This document shows, in pieces, positions 17,463 through 25,868 of a stretch of DNA of 64,000 nucleotides (position 1 is its first letter; each line of letters starts with the position of its first letter). Origin of the DNA: Xylanibacter brevis ATCC 19188 (GTDB lineage: Bacteria; Bacteroidota; Bacteroidia; Bacteroidales; Bacteroidaceae). The position numbers were made by a program, and so were the translations under genes. The stretch is from contig NZ_JHXM01000002.1 of NCBI RefSeq assembly GCF_000621725.1, forward strand, positions 1 to 64,000, written 5' to 3'. The notes under the pieces were generated by a model that was given only the letters and a program-made list of their open reading frames with translations, was not told the DNA's origin and did no database searches.

Positions 17463-18152
17463 CTAAATCAGCTTTGATGGCATCTTGGCTACGTAGTCTT
17501 TCAGATAGAAAGGCACAAAGTAGGCCACGTCTTCTACCTGCTCGCTCAGCAGTCGGCGCTCGGCCAGGGGCTGCATCCATTTGGCGAGTGGCTCGATGCT
17601 ATCGATGTAATGTGCGTTGGGGTGCTGTATGATGTCCATGCATTTCTTGGCACCATTGCCAAAGAAATAGACGGGCTGCTTGTCTAAGTACTCACGATAG
17701 GTGTCGGCATCTACCACGTCGGCACGCACTTCGCGCACGGGCTTCAGTGCACGGTCGTAGAGGCCGGCATAGACCTCCATGCGGCGTGCGTCGAGCATGG
17801 GGCAGAGGAGAGCGCCCTCGGGAACCAGCTCTCTCAGCAGTACGGGTACGCACAGCAGTTCCAGGGTGGGGACGGCAATCAGCTTCAGGTTGCGGCCATA
17901 GCAGATGCCTTTAGCCATCGAGACACCGATGCGAAGACCGGTATAGGAACCAGGACCGCAGCTCACGGCTACGGCATCGAAGGGGATGGCATGATTATCG
18001 GTGAACGAGAGGGCCTCGTCAACCATGGTGCCCAGTCGCTCAGCATGGTTAGGACCGGAATGGTCGTCCTGCTGGAAAATGACATGGGAGTCTTCGCTCA
18101 CAGCTACAGAGCAAACGTCCGTGCTTGTTTCAATATGCAGTATGCATGACAT
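17463..18152 (-). CDS. tsaB: tRNA t6A biosynthesis protein TsaB
   Basis: Protein of 229 aa of the ASKHA fold, the non-catalytic partner of TsaD in making N6-threonylcarbamoyl-adenosine at position 37 of tRNAs reading ANN codons. Typical features are ILHIETSTDVCSVAV, HAERLGTMVDEAL and VAVSCGPGSYTGLRIGVSMAKG. It leads the six-gene minus-strand run ending in rseP. It lies 34 bp after the GH43 gene on the same strand, and I saw no TAnnTTTGC in that short gap, so its promoter is unclear. Confidence 0.94.
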   Translation of the reverse strand: MSCILHIETSTDVCSVAVSEDSHVIFQQDDHSGPNHAERLGTMVDEALSFTDNHAIPFDAVAVSCGPGSYTGLRIGVSMAKGICYGRNLKLIAVPTLELLCVPVLLRELVPEGALLCPMLDARRMEVYAGLYDRALKPVREVRADVVDADTYREYLDKQPVYFFGNGAKKCMDIIQHPNAHYIDSIEPLAKWMQPLAERRLLSEQVEDVAYFVPFYLKDYVAKMPSKLI

Positions 18153-18186
18153 AATATTCTTGTTGTCTTGCTTTTTATAGGGTTTG

Positions 18187-19257
18187 TTATTTCTTGTTTT
18201 GTTGGTCAGACCACTTCTTCAGGCGCTTATACTCCTTCTTGGTCAGACGCATGAATGAACCATGCTGAGGCGCCGTGACGCCCTCAATATCTACAGGGTC
18301 GCGGAAGTTGCGCAGGTTCTCGTCGGCCTGGCAGATGCGGTAGTGCTTGGGGCGGTCGCTATACTGGATATAAGCTACGCGCCAGGTCTTGTCGCCTATC
18401 AGTTGGAAAGCACTTGAGCCTTCGCACTTCTTCTTTCCTTCAAACGATACATAGTCGTTTTCTACCGGTTCGCCCCAGCCGTGGGTGAGGTGCTTCGACG
18501 TGGCGGTATAGATGCCAGGCTTGCCACCTTCTTTCTTGATCAGCATGTGATAGAGTCCGTCGGGCAGCAGGTTGATGTCGGCATCGATGGTGGCATAGCC
18601 CCAGTCGAACAGCAGTCGGGGCTGGGTCAGCTTCGTAAACGACTTGTCGGCATAGCTGTAGTACATGCGGTCGTAGGCCTCTTCGGCGCGGTTCCACATA
18701 GAGTAGTAGATGAAGTAGCCGCCTTTCTCGCCATTCTCCCAGGTATAGTTGGGATCCCAGAAAATCTGTGGTGCCCATACGCGGTTGATGGTGCTCCAGT
18801 TCTTATAGACGCTGGTGGCATTGGCATCCGAGAAGATGCTGGTGCCCTGGCGATAGTCGAAGGTGACGCTGGTCCAGTGGATCAGGTCGTCGCTTTTCAG
18901 CAGGTCGATGCCGTAGTTGTCCCACACATGACTCTTGGCCACACACATGTCGGTGGTCACCATCACAAAGCCTTTGCCATCGTAGCTGCGTGTGATGTAG
19001 GCATCACGCTGGCCGCCCTCTATGCGGGCATGCTCTTTAGGGTCCATGATGGCCTTGCCGTCCAGCACATCCTCGTAGTGGTAGCCATCTCGGCTCAGGG
19101 CGTATGCCGTGTACTCACCTTGGTCACTCATGTGACAATACAGGTAACCGTAGTTACCTTTCTGGATGTTTTGGGCATTGGCTGACGGTGTGGCTATAAT
19201 CAGTATAGCGATAATACTTAGTATGTTGCAGAATCTATTCCAGTTTCTTACATCCAT
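18187..19257 (-). CDS. Secreted GH43-like glycosidase
   Basis: Predicted five-bladed beta-propeller enzyme of 356 aa. The start is set at 19257 because MDVRNWNRFCNILSIIAILI begins a signal sequence ending ATPSANA; codons upstream lie in the promoter. Candidate GH43 catalytic residues are present: Asp in GGQRDAYITRS, Asp in ATIDADINLLPDG, Glu in KKCEGSSAFQ. WAPQIFWDPNYTW is a usual GH43 substrate-cleft phrase. It is closely related to the N-terminal domain of the divergent 651-aa GH43 protein (compare DRMYYSYADKSFTKL with DKIYYQYANKDFTDL), so the two arose by duplication. Likely acts on arabinose- or galactose-containing pectin side chains; subfamily not assigned. Confidence 0.82.
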   Translation of the reverse strand: MDVRNWNRFCNILSIIAILIIATPSANAQNIQKGNYGYLYCHMSDQGEYTAYALSRDGYHYEDVLDGKAIMDPKEHARIEGGQRDAYITRSYDGKGFVMVTTDMCVAKSHVWDNYGIDLLKSDDLIHWTSVTFDYRQGTSIFSDANATSVYKNWSTINRVWAPQIFWDPNYTWENGEKGGYFIYYSMWNRAEEAYDRMYYSYADKSFTKLTQPRLLFDWGYATIDADINLLPDGLYHMLIKKEGGKPGIYTATSKHLTHGWGEPVENDYVSFEGKKKCEGSSAFQLIGDKTWRVAYIQYSDRPKHYRICQADENLRNFRDPVDIEGVTAPQHGSFMRLTKKEYKRLKKWSDQQNKK

Positions 19258-19297
19258 TTTAAGCAGTCTTTTAATAATGTTCTTCTGTAACTTTGCT

Positions 19298-19306
19298 GCA
19301 AAAATA
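19298..19306 (-). promoter_or_regulatory. -7 promoter element of GH43 (18187-19257)
   Basis: Minus-strand TATTTTTGC, 40 bp before the chosen start. Its position supports the start at 19257 over the longer frame. Confidence 0.7.
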
Positions 19307-19370
19307 CACATTTTCTATTGAATAGCCAAAGAATAGTCCGAAAACCTTTTGCTATCTCATCCTTTTTCAG

Positions 19371-19379
19371 TACCTTTGC
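19371..19379 (+). promoter_or_regulatory. -7 promoter element of the two-domain GH43 gene
   Basis: TACCTTTGC, exact consensus, 58 bp before the ATG at 19438. The divergent spacer also carries the promoter at 19298-19306. Confidence 0.75.
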
Positions 19380-19437
19380 CTACTGAATGATAAACAAGTT
19401 CACTAAAACGAATTCAAACTAACTATCATAAACAATT

Positions 19438-21393
19438 ATGTGTACTACAAAATCTCTATTGATGGCCCTTTTTATGGTCGCATCAGTATGTCCAGCGTCT
19501 GCGCAGAAAACCAAGCAGCCCGTGGCGTTGGAGCAGCAGGACCCCAATGAGATGGTGTCCTACCTTTTCACCTACTTCAACAGTAATGACCCCAAGGACG
19601 AGCAGATCTGCTATGCCTTGAGTGACGATGGCTACAACTACACACCGCTGAACGATGGTATGCCTGTGATTGAGAGCGACACCATTGCACTGACACAGTG
19701 TGTGCGCGATCCTCACATCCTTCGTGGCGAAGATGGCAAGACGTTCTACATGGTGGTCACCGACATGCGCTCATCGTTGGGATGGAGCAGTAATCGCGGT
19801 ATGGTATTGTTGAAGTCAACAGACCTCGTCAACTGGCAGCACTCCACCATCAACTTTCCCACACGTTATACCAAGAAGTGGAAGAACGTGATTCGTGTGT
19901 GGGCACCAGAGACCATCTACGACCGTAAGGCTGGCAAGTATATGGTGTTCTATTCACTACGTACCAGCGACCACGGCTCTTACGATAAGATCTATTATCA
20001 GTATGCCAACAAGGACTTCACCGATCTGGAGGGCGAACCTCAGTGGTTGTTTGACGCCGGCAATGCCACCATCGATGGAGACATCGTCTATAACGATGCC
20101 GACCAGATGTATCATCTCTTCTACAAGCAGGAGTCGGGTAGGGGCATCTATCAGGCTGTGGCCAAGAACCTCACCGACAAGTGGCAGATGATTGGCGGCA
20201 ACGTGGAGCAGACCAAAGAGGCCGTTGAGGGCGTCGGCGTCTGCAAGGCGATCGACGGCAAGTCGTGGATCATCATGTACGACTGCTATGGCAATGGTCA
20301 CTATCAGTTCTGCAAGTCGGAGGACCTGAAGACCTTCAAGTTTGTGCAGAACACCGAGATGCGCGGCAAGTTCACCCCTCGTCATGGAACCATCATCCCT
20401 ATCACCCGTGCTGAGAAAGAACGTCTTTTGAAGGCGTTCCCTAATCATAAGCAGCCCATCCTCAGCGGCTTCCATGCCGACCCCGAGGTGCTCTATTCCA
20501 GCAAGACTAAGAAATACTATATCTACAGCACCACCGACGGCACTCCCGGATGGGGTGGTCACGACTTCAGTGTGTTCTCTTCAGAGAATCTGGTTGACTG
20601 GAAGGACGAGGGCAAGATGCTCGACGTCAAGGGCGACCAGGTGAAATGGGCCACAGGCAATGCCTGGGCTCCCTGCATCATCGAGAAGAAGGGCAAGTAC
20701 TATTTCTATTTCTCGGCCCACAACCCCAAGACCAACCGCAAGGAGATTGGCGTAGCCGTGAGCGATAGCCCCACAGGTCCCTTCGTGGATAGCGGTGCAC
20801 CTATCATCACCGACAACGATCGTCCTAAGGAGGCTCGTGGCGGACAGGCCATCGATGTGGATGTATTCAAAGATCCCAAGAGCGGCAAGTGCTACCTGTA
20901 CTGGGGCAATGGCTTTATGGCAGGCGCCGAGCTGAACGACGATATGCTCTCTGTAAAGAAGGAGACCATCACCCACATGACGCCCAAGGGCGGCAACCTG
21001 CAGACATGGGCATTCCGCGAGGGCGCCTATGTGTTCTATCGCAAGGGCACCTATTACTTCATGTGGAGTGTTGACGACACAGGTTCACCCAACTATCACG
21101 TATGCTATGGCACCGCGAAGTCACCTCTTGGTCCTATCATCATTGACGAACAGAACTATCTGGTGATCAAGCAGAAGCCCGAGGACAAGATCTATGGCAC
21201 CGCTCACAACTCCGTGCTGCAGATTCCCGGTAAGGACGAGTGGTACATCGTTTACCACCGCATCAACAAGAACTACGTGAACCACGAGCCGGGCATTCAC
21301 CGCGAGGTGTGCATCGACCGCATGACATTCGATAAGAAAGGTCGCATCATCCCCGTCACCCCGACACTGGATGGTCCTGCACCTCTGAAATAA
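19438..21393 (+). CDS. Two-domain GH43 glycosidase, secreted
   Basis: Protein of 651 aa with signal peptide (ALFMVASVCPASA) and two tandem GH43-type propellers. Domain 1 (about 35-335) has Asp in CVRDPHILRGED, Asp in ATIDGDIVYND and Glu in AVEGVGVCKAI, and is a paralogue of the neighbouring 18187-19257 protein. Domain 2 (about 340-651) has Asp in SGFHADPEVLY, Asp in AIDVDVFKDPKSGKCYLYWG and Glu in FREGAYVFYRKGTYYFMWS, plus GTAHNSV. Both sites look complete, so this may be a bifunctional exo-enzyme for arabinan or arabinogalactan branches (inference). It is transcribed from its own promoter, divergent from the single-domain gene, and closed by a terminator at 21400-21433. Confidence 0.88.
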   Translation: MCTTKSLLMALFMVASVCPASAQKTKQPVALEQQDPNEMVSYLFTYFNSNDPKDEQICYALSDDGYNYTPLNDGMPVIESDTIALTQCVRDPHILRGEDGKTFYMVVTDMRSSLGWSSNRGMVLLKSTDLVNWQHSTINFPTRYTKKWKNVIRVWAPETIYDRKAGKYMVFYSLRTSDHGSYDKIYYQYANKDFTDLEGEPQWLFDAGNATIDGDIVYNDADQMYHLFYKQESGRGIYQAVAKNLTDKWQMIGGNVEQTKEAVEGVGVCKAIDGKSWIIMYDCYGNGHYQFCKSEDLKTFKFVQNTEMRGKFTPRHGTIIPITRAEKERLLKAFPNHKQPILSGFHADPEVLYSSKTKKYYIYSTTDGTPGWGGHDFSVFSSENLVDWKDEGKMLDVKGDQVKWATGNAWAPCIIEKKGKYYFYFSAHNPKTNRKEIGVAVSDSPTGPFVDSGAPIITDNDRPKEARGGQAIDVDVFKDPKSGKCYLYWGNGFMAGAELNDDMLSVKKETITHMTPKGGNLQTWAFREGAYVFYRKGTYYFMWSVDDTGSPNYHVCYGTAKSPLGPIIIDEQNYLVIKQKPEDKIYGTAHNSVLQIPGKDEWYIVYHRINKNYVNHEPGIHREVCIDRMTFDKKGRIIPVTPTLDGPAPLK

Positions 21394-21399
21394 ACAACA

Positions 21400-21433
21400 A
21401 AAAAAGGATTCTGCCTCGACAGAATCCTTTTTT
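21400..21433 (+). terminator. Intrinsic terminator after the two-domain GH43 gene
   Basis: Perfect 14-bp stem AAAAAAGGATTCTG (21400) with CAGAATCCTTTTTT (21420) and a 6-base loop. The A- and T-rich ends make it usable in both directions. Confidence 0.92.
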
Positions 21434-21485
21434 CTTTATAGCACCTTAGCCCTTCAAGCTATTAAAGCCATAGGTCTTGCCTCGC

Positions 21486-21720
21486 CATAGTGGCAGTTTC
21501 AAATGGTAAAACTGCCACTATTGTTTTCCAATACTTCCCCTATTGCTTTCTAAAACTGCCAGTTTTGCCTTCCAATACTGCCAGTTTTGCCTCGATTCTA
21601 GAGTCTAGAATGGCGTAGTCTAGAGTTTAGAAGTCAGTCGTCTAGTATCTAGAATCCCCTTTTCCAGACTCTAGCACAAAATCAAAACCAAAACTATTGC
21701 TCGATAAAAGTCCTTCTCTT
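21486..21720. repeat. Array C: 15-bp dyad modules on a 22-bp period
   Basis: Modules start every 22 bp with 7-bp spacers: CATAGTGGCAGTTTC (21486), AAAACTGCCACTATT (21508), AATACTTCCCCTATT (21530), AAAACTGCCAGTTTT (21552), AATACTGCCAGTTTT (21574), TTCTAGAGTCTAGAA (21596), GTCTAGAGTTTAGAA (21618), GTCTAGTATCTAGAA (21640), TTCCAGACTCTAGCA (21662), AAAACCAAAACTATT (21684) and AAAAGTCCTTCTCTT (21706). Modules 21552 and 21596 are perfect 7+1+7 palindromes. Spacers include GTTTTCC, GCCTTCC, TGGCGTA and GTCAGTC. It lies between two convergent GH43 genes; 21434-21485 shows nothing clear. Confidence 0.88.
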
Positions 21721-21749
21721 ATCCTGTAAAACGGTAAGAAAAGGACTTT
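21707..21749 (-). terminator. Hairpin, probable terminator of GH43 (21789-22790)
   Basis: AAAGTCCTTCTCTTA (21707-21721) pairs with TAAGAAAAGGACTTT (21735-21749) with one mismatch. On the minus strand a TTTTA tract follows. Its left arm coincides with the last module of array C. Confidence 0.6.
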
Positions 21750-21788
21750 AATTCAGCTCAAATAAAGCTCCAAGAGGCTGACAGTTCC

Positions 21789-22790
21789 TTACTTTTCCAA
21801 GTATGGCCACCCCTCTTTATTCCACTTGATAGGTCGCTGTATTAGGATGGCGCCACCGTTGAATTTCGTGGCGTAGCCATGACACACAAACCAGCTCTCG
21901 CCGTTCCAGTCGTAGGCTGAGCAGTGGCCGGCGGCCTCAAACTCCTTCTTATCGCCTTCAAAGAACAGGTTGCCTCCGCCTTCCAGCATCTTGCGGCCTT
22001 GACTGTCGAGGTAGGGGCCTGCCACGTTTTTCGAGCGTCCCACCGCCACGCGGTAGTTACTCTTCGAACCGCGACAGCAGTAGTCCCACGACACGAACAG
22101 GTAGTAGTAGCCACCATGTTTCAGGATGAAAGGCGCCTCGATGGCATTGCGACCGGCAAACTTCGACGTGGGGTTCTCAGCCGCACGAGGGTCGTTGGGC
22201 AGATGGCGGCGGGCGATGGTCACAGGTTTTGAAGCCAGATGCATGGTGGTGTCGAGTCGGGCTATCTGGATGCCGTCCCAGAACGAGCCCCATGTCATCC
22301 AGGGCTGGTCGTCATCGTCGATGACAAAGTTAGGGTCAATGGCGTTCCATTGGTCTCTTTTCTCTTTCGAGGCCACGATGCATCCACGGTCTTCCCATCT
22401 TCCGTTCAGTGCCTTTGCCGACATCAGACCGATGGCTGAGGTGTTCTTTCCAAACGTCGAACAGCTATAGGCCAGCCACCATTGTCCGTGCCATTTGATG
22501 ACGTCGGGCGCCCAGACATGGTTCTTGAACCCTGGCACCGAGTCGTGGGTCCAGGCGGGCAGGTCTTCGATGTAGGGAGTTGCCTGTACGGTCCAGGTCT
22601 TACGGTCGCGAGAGGTGGCCCATTGCACGCCGATGCCCGTAGAGAGCAGGTAGTAAGTGCCGTTTTCATAAGCCATGACAGGGTCGTGTGCCATGATGGT
22701 GTCACTCGAAAAAGCCATGCGGCGTGGGCGTTGTGCTTCGGCCGTAGCGCAACAGGCTGCAATGCAGAGTAGTGCTAGTAATTTTTTCAT
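21789..22790 (-). CDS. Arabinan endo-1,5-alpha-L-arabinosidase, GH43
   Basis: Secreted 333-aa enzyme with signal peptide MKKLLALLCIAACCATAEA. The GH43 catalytic set is clear: base Asp in IMAHDPVMAYENGTYYLLSTG, pKa-tuning Asp in WNAIDPNFVIDDDDQPWMTW, acid Glu in NAIEAPFILKHGGYYYLF, followed by SWDYCCRG, a hallmark of arabinanase-type GH43. WAPDVIKWHGQWWLAYS lines the cleft. Likely hydrolyses alpha-1,5-arabinan side chains of pectin. It has its own promoter at 22849-22857 and is convergent with the two-domain GH43 gene. Endo or exo action cannot be told from sequence alone. Confidence 0.9.
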   Translation of the reverse strand: MKKLLALLCIAACCATAEAQRPRRMAFSSDTIMAHDPVMAYENGTYYLLSTGIGVQWATSRDRKTWTVQATPYIEDLPAWTHDSVPGFKNHVWAPDVIKWHGQWWLAYSCSTFGKNTSAIGLMSAKALNGRWEDRGCIVASKEKRDQWNAIDPNFVIDDDDQPWMTWGSFWDGIQIARLDTTMHLASKPVTIARRHLPNDPRAAENPTSKFAGRNAIEAPFILKHGGYYYLFVSWDYCCRGSKSNYRVAVGRSKNVAGPYLDSQGRKMLEGGGNLFFEGDKKEFEAAGHCSAYDWNGESWFVCHGYATKFNGGAILIQRPIKWNKEGWPYLEK

Positions 22791-22848
22791 TTGCTTTCGT
22801 AGCTTGTATTTTAATGATTGTTTTGATAGTTAATTGTCATATTTCCTT

Positions 22849-22857
22849 GCAAATATA
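22849..22857 (-). promoter_or_regulatory. -7 promoter element of arabinanase GH43
   Basis: Minus-strand TATATTTGC, exact TAnnTTTGC match, 58 bp before the start codon. Confidence 0.7.
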
Positions 22858-22963
22858 CGACGTTTAGTGCGGAAAACTGGCAAAAATGCGTCTTTATTAT
22901 TGTAATTTAACCACTTTATGTTCATTTTGCTTTCATTTTCTTTGTTTGAGTCTTGTTTTTTCG

Positions 22964-22972
22964 TATCTTTGC
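22964..22972 (+). promoter_or_regulatory. -7 promoter element of the kinase-permease unit
   Basis: TATCTTTGC with TTTG at 22941-22944 as the likely -33 element; 28 bp before the ATG at 23001. Confidence 0.75.
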
Positions 22973-23000
22973 CACAAAATAAAACTAAATTAATTGAAGC

Positions 23001-24014
23001 ATGAAATTATTAAAGGTGTCGGCTCCTGTATTTTTGCTCCTGAGTTTACTTCTTATCTCGATGCCCGTTTGGGCCGATGCAGTGCAGGTCGATTCGTTGG
23101 CCACACTCGAAGAACTAAGAGCACAGAACGAGTTGCTTCAACAGCGTTCGCGATTCACAACGGGTGGTTTAGCCATGATCCTGACAATCACTGCCATGCT
23201 GGTTTTCTTAGTTATCAACAACCGTTGGAACCATCGTCTGGAAATCAAAAACCGACAGTTGGAGCGCGAGCGCAACGTGGTAGTGGCGCAGAACAAGCAG
23301 TTGGCCATCGAGCGCGACCGTGCTAAGCAGGCTTTGAGTGTCAAGACCTCTTTCATCCAGAGCATGACGCATGAGATTCGTACGCCTTTGAATGCAATCA
23401 GTGGTTTCAGTCAGGTGCTGGCCACTCCAGGTATCGACATCCCGCAGGAGGAGAGACTGGACCTGAGCACGCGCATCCAGGAGAACACCCGACAGCTCAC
23501 CACCATCCTCGACGACCTTATCATGATTTCCGACTTGGAGAGCAACTGCATGGTACCCCCTCTCGAGGATTGTCCTGCTGCGGCTATCGTAGGTTTTGCG
23601 GCAGATGCTTTCCGTCCGTTATTCCCTGCCACGTTGACTTTCAATATAGAGAATAATGTGAGTGAAGACTTGATTGTGAAGACGAATCCGCACATGATTA
23701 ATACCATCCTTCAGAAATTGTTGAGCAACGCGGTGAAGTTTACCAGTCAGGGCAGTGTCACACTTCGTCTTAACAGTACTGACGATCAGCTGTGTATCTC
23801 CGTTGTGGATACCGGTCCTGGTATTCCGGCCGATAAGAAAGACTTCGTGTTTGAGCGCTTCTCTAAGCTCGACAATTTTGTGCCTGGCACAGGTCTTGGC
23901 CTCTCTATTGCACGCATGATAGCCGAGCGCATCCATGGCACCTTGGATCTTGATACCAGTTATGTAGGCGGAGCAAAGTTAGATCTAGTTATTCCCATTC
24001 ATTTCGACGTATGA
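23001..24014 (+). CDS. Sensor histidine kinase, no linked regulator
   Basis: Protein of 337 aa. A signal-type segment (FLLLSLLLISMPVWADA) is followed by a short periplasmic stretch, one membrane helix (LAMILTITAMLVFLVINN, about 57-74), and a coiled coil (75-115). The HisKA domain has His124 in SMTHEIRTPLNAISGFSQVL. HATPase_c motifs are LQKLLSNAVKFTSQG, VVDTGPGIPADKKDFVFERF and GTGLGLSIARMIAERIHG. No receiver domain or response regulator is nearby. The stop overlaps the purine permease start by 4 bp (ATGA), so the two are co-translated. It resembles the kinase at 10634. The sensed signal is unknown; coupling to a purine permease is the only clue. Confidence 0.92.
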   Translation: MKLLKVSAPVFLLLSLLLISMPVWADAVQVDSLATLEELRAQNELLQQRSRFTTGGLAMILTITAMLVFLVINNRWNHRLEIKNRQLERERNVVVAQNKQLAIERDRAKQALSVKTSFIQSMTHEIRTPLNAISGFSQVLATPGIDIPQEERLDLSTRIQENTRQLTTILDDLIMISDLESNCMVPPLEDCPAAAIVGFAADAFRPLFPATLTFNIENNVSEDLIVKTNPHMINTILQKLLSNAVKFTSQGSVTLRLNSTDDQLCISVVDTGPGIPADKKDFVFERFSKLDNFVPGTGLGLSIARMIAERIHGTLDLDTSYVGGAKLDLVIPIHFDV

Positions 24015-25297
24015 AAGAAAAATTCCTCGCTTTGATGGGCTTCTCCGTTCATCGCCATAGCCTTAAGACGGAGATCGTCTCCGGTCTGACCACTTTCACC
24101 ACCATGGTTTATATCCTGGCCTTGTTGCCAGCCATGTTCGAGTCGTTGCGAGGTGTGGGCTTCCCCGTTGACACCATGTTCACAGCCTCTATCCTGGCCA
24201 CCATCGTTGGCACGCTGCTCATGGCTTTTCTTGCCAAGCGTCCTTTTGGTCAGGCGCCAGGTCTCACGCTCAACATCTTTTTTATTCAAACGGTCTGCTT
24301 GTCGCTGGGTTATCCCTGGCAGTTTGCACTGACGGCCGTGCTGATTGAAGGAATCCTGTTTGTGCTGCTTTGCATTGGAAACCTCCGTCAGCTAGTATTC
24401 GAACTTGTGCCTTCTTCTCTGAAGTATGCCATTGCTGCAGGTATTGGCTTCTTCATCGCCATGTTGGGCTTCAAGAGCAGTGGCATGCTGGCCGATGGCA
24501 CCGTCTTCAACCATCTGGAGACGTTAGGCACGCCCACTTCCATTCTTTTCCTGATAGGACTTATTCTGACGGGCTTGTTTGCCATTCTGCATATTAAGGG
24601 CGGTCTGCTGCTCAGCATCGTCTTTGTGACACTGATTGGTATTCCCATGGGTGTGACCACGGTACCTGGCGAGGTGTTCTCAATGCCGGTATCGCCAGCC
24701 CCCCTTTTCTGTCAGTTTTCGTTGGATTACCTCTTCCAGCCCGATCTCTGGGTCTGTGTGCTTATCATGCTGTTCTTTGATGTTTTCGATAGTTTAGGTA
24801 CTATCGTAGGTATCATGGCATGCACCGGACTGATACGTAAGAGTGGTCGTATTCCACATCTGCGTTCGCTCATGCTGAGTGATGCCCTTGCCACGGTGAC
24901 GGGTGCATGTCTGGGATGTAGCACCGTGACGACCTATGCTGAGAGTGCCACTGGATTTGCTGAGGGCGGCCGTACGGGCGTTTCTGCTTTTGTTGTGGCC
25001 TTGTGCTTCACCGCCAGCTTGTTCCTGGCTCCCATCTTCCTGGCCATCCCTGCAGCGGCTACAGCACCTGTAATGGTCATGGCAGGTCTTTATCTCTTTG
25101 GTTCTGTGCGCCATATCTCGCTGACCAATACCAAAGAGATGATGCCAGCATTCCTCACCATCCTGCTGATGCCCGTCACGGGTAGCATCACCGACGGTAT
25201 CATCGCAGGCCTTTTCTCCTATATCATTTTTGCTTTTATGGGTGGATTAGTCCATCGCGTGTTCCATCGTCGAGATACAACGACAGAGGATCAATAA
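24011..25297 (+). CDS. NCS2-family purine permease (AzgA-like)
   Basis: Inner-membrane proton symporter of 428 aa for guanine, hypoxanthine or adenine, by similarity to the AzgA/GhxP branch. Features are HSLKTEIVSGLTTFTTMVYIL at the N-terminus, GQAPGLTLNIFF (the family has APGMGLNAFF at this site), DVFDSLGTIVGI in TM8, and TTYAESATGFAEGGRTGVSA in TM10, the substrate-site region. The APGLTLN variant may affect specificity. It overlaps the upstream kinase gene by 4 bp. Its 3' end overlaps the convergent chromate transporter gene by 7 bp. Confidence 0.9.
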   Translation: MKEKFLALMGFSVHRHSLKTEIVSGLTTFTTMVYILALLPAMFESLRGVGFPVDTMFTASILATIVGTLLMAFLAKRPFGQAPGLTLNIFFIQTVCLSLGYPWQFALTAVLIEGILFVLLCIGNLRQLVFELVPSSLKYAIAAGIGFFIAMLGFKSSGMLADGTVFNHLETLGTPTSILFLIGLILTGLFAILHIKGGLLLSIVFVTLIGIPMGVTTVPGEVFSMPVSPAPLFCQFSLDYLFQPDLWVCVLIMLFFDVFDSLGTIVGIMACTGLIRKSGRIPHLRSLMLSDALATVTGACLGCSTVTTYAESATGFAEGGRTGVSAFVVALCFTASLFLAPIFLAIPAAATAPVMVMAGLYLFGSVRHISLTNTKEMMPAFLTILLMPVTGSITDGIIAGLFSYIIFAFMGGLVHRVFHRRDTTTEDQ

Positions 25298-25866
25298 AGG
25301 AGAAGGAGCCCGGCAAATCCGCTCATCACAATCATTTTGATGGGGTTCACCTTGAAGAACATGGTGCCCACAAAGGTGGCTACAAACAGCATCACGCTGA
25401 TCACAAACTGCCACATGTTCTCGTCGGGTGTAGAGAAGTTTTCCTTGGTGCACAGCAACAAAGTGGCTGCGGCCAAGAGGCCTACCACGGCAGGGCGCAG
25501 TCCGATGAAGATAGACTGCACGCTGTTGGTCTTCATGTATTTCATGAACATCTTGCTGATCAGTATCATCAAGATGAACGAAGGTAGCATCAGCGCAAAG
25601 GTTGCTACGGCCGAGCCCAGTACAGACATACCCACACCAAATCCCGCATTATGACAGGCCGTGTAGCCGCAATAGGTAGCTGAGTTGATGCCTATTGGAC
25701 CAGGTGTCATCTGACTGATGGCCACGATGTCTGTGAACTGCGAGGTTGTCATCCATCCCCAGTGATGCACCACTTCGCCCTGAATCAGCGACAACATACC
25801 GTAACCGCCGCCAAAGCCGAAGAGGCCTATTTCAAAGAATGTAATAAATAGATATAGGTATATCAT
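25291..25866 (-). CDS. Chromate transporter family protein, short form, second half
   Basis: Membrane protein of 191 aa with a single CHR domain. The start is chosen at 25866 (MIYLYLFITFFEIGLFGFGG) because the longer frame lies in the upstream partner gene. CHR signatures are FGFGGGYGMLSLIQGEVV, ISQMTPGPIGINSATYCGY and GLRPAVVGLLAAATLLL. It lies 2 bp after another CHR gene; such pairs together replace one long ChrA. The family exports chromate or carries sulfate-like anions; the true substrate in gut anaerobes is not established. Confidence 0.88.
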   Translation of the reverse strand: MIYLYLFITFFEIGLFGFGGGYGMLSLIQGEVVHHWGWMTTSQFTDIVAISQMTPGPIGINSATYCGYTACHNAGFGVGMSVLGSAVATFALMLPSFILMILISKMFMKYMKTNSVQSIFIGLRPAVVGLLAAATLLLCTKENFSTPDENMWQFVISVMLFVATFVGTMFFKVNPIKMIVMSGFAGLLLLY

Positions 25867-25868
25867 TA

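Noticed and set aside
19258..19311. Longer start of GH43 at 19311
   Set aside because: The first codons would lie in the promoter region (-7 element at 19298-19306); the start at 19257 opens directly into a signal peptide.
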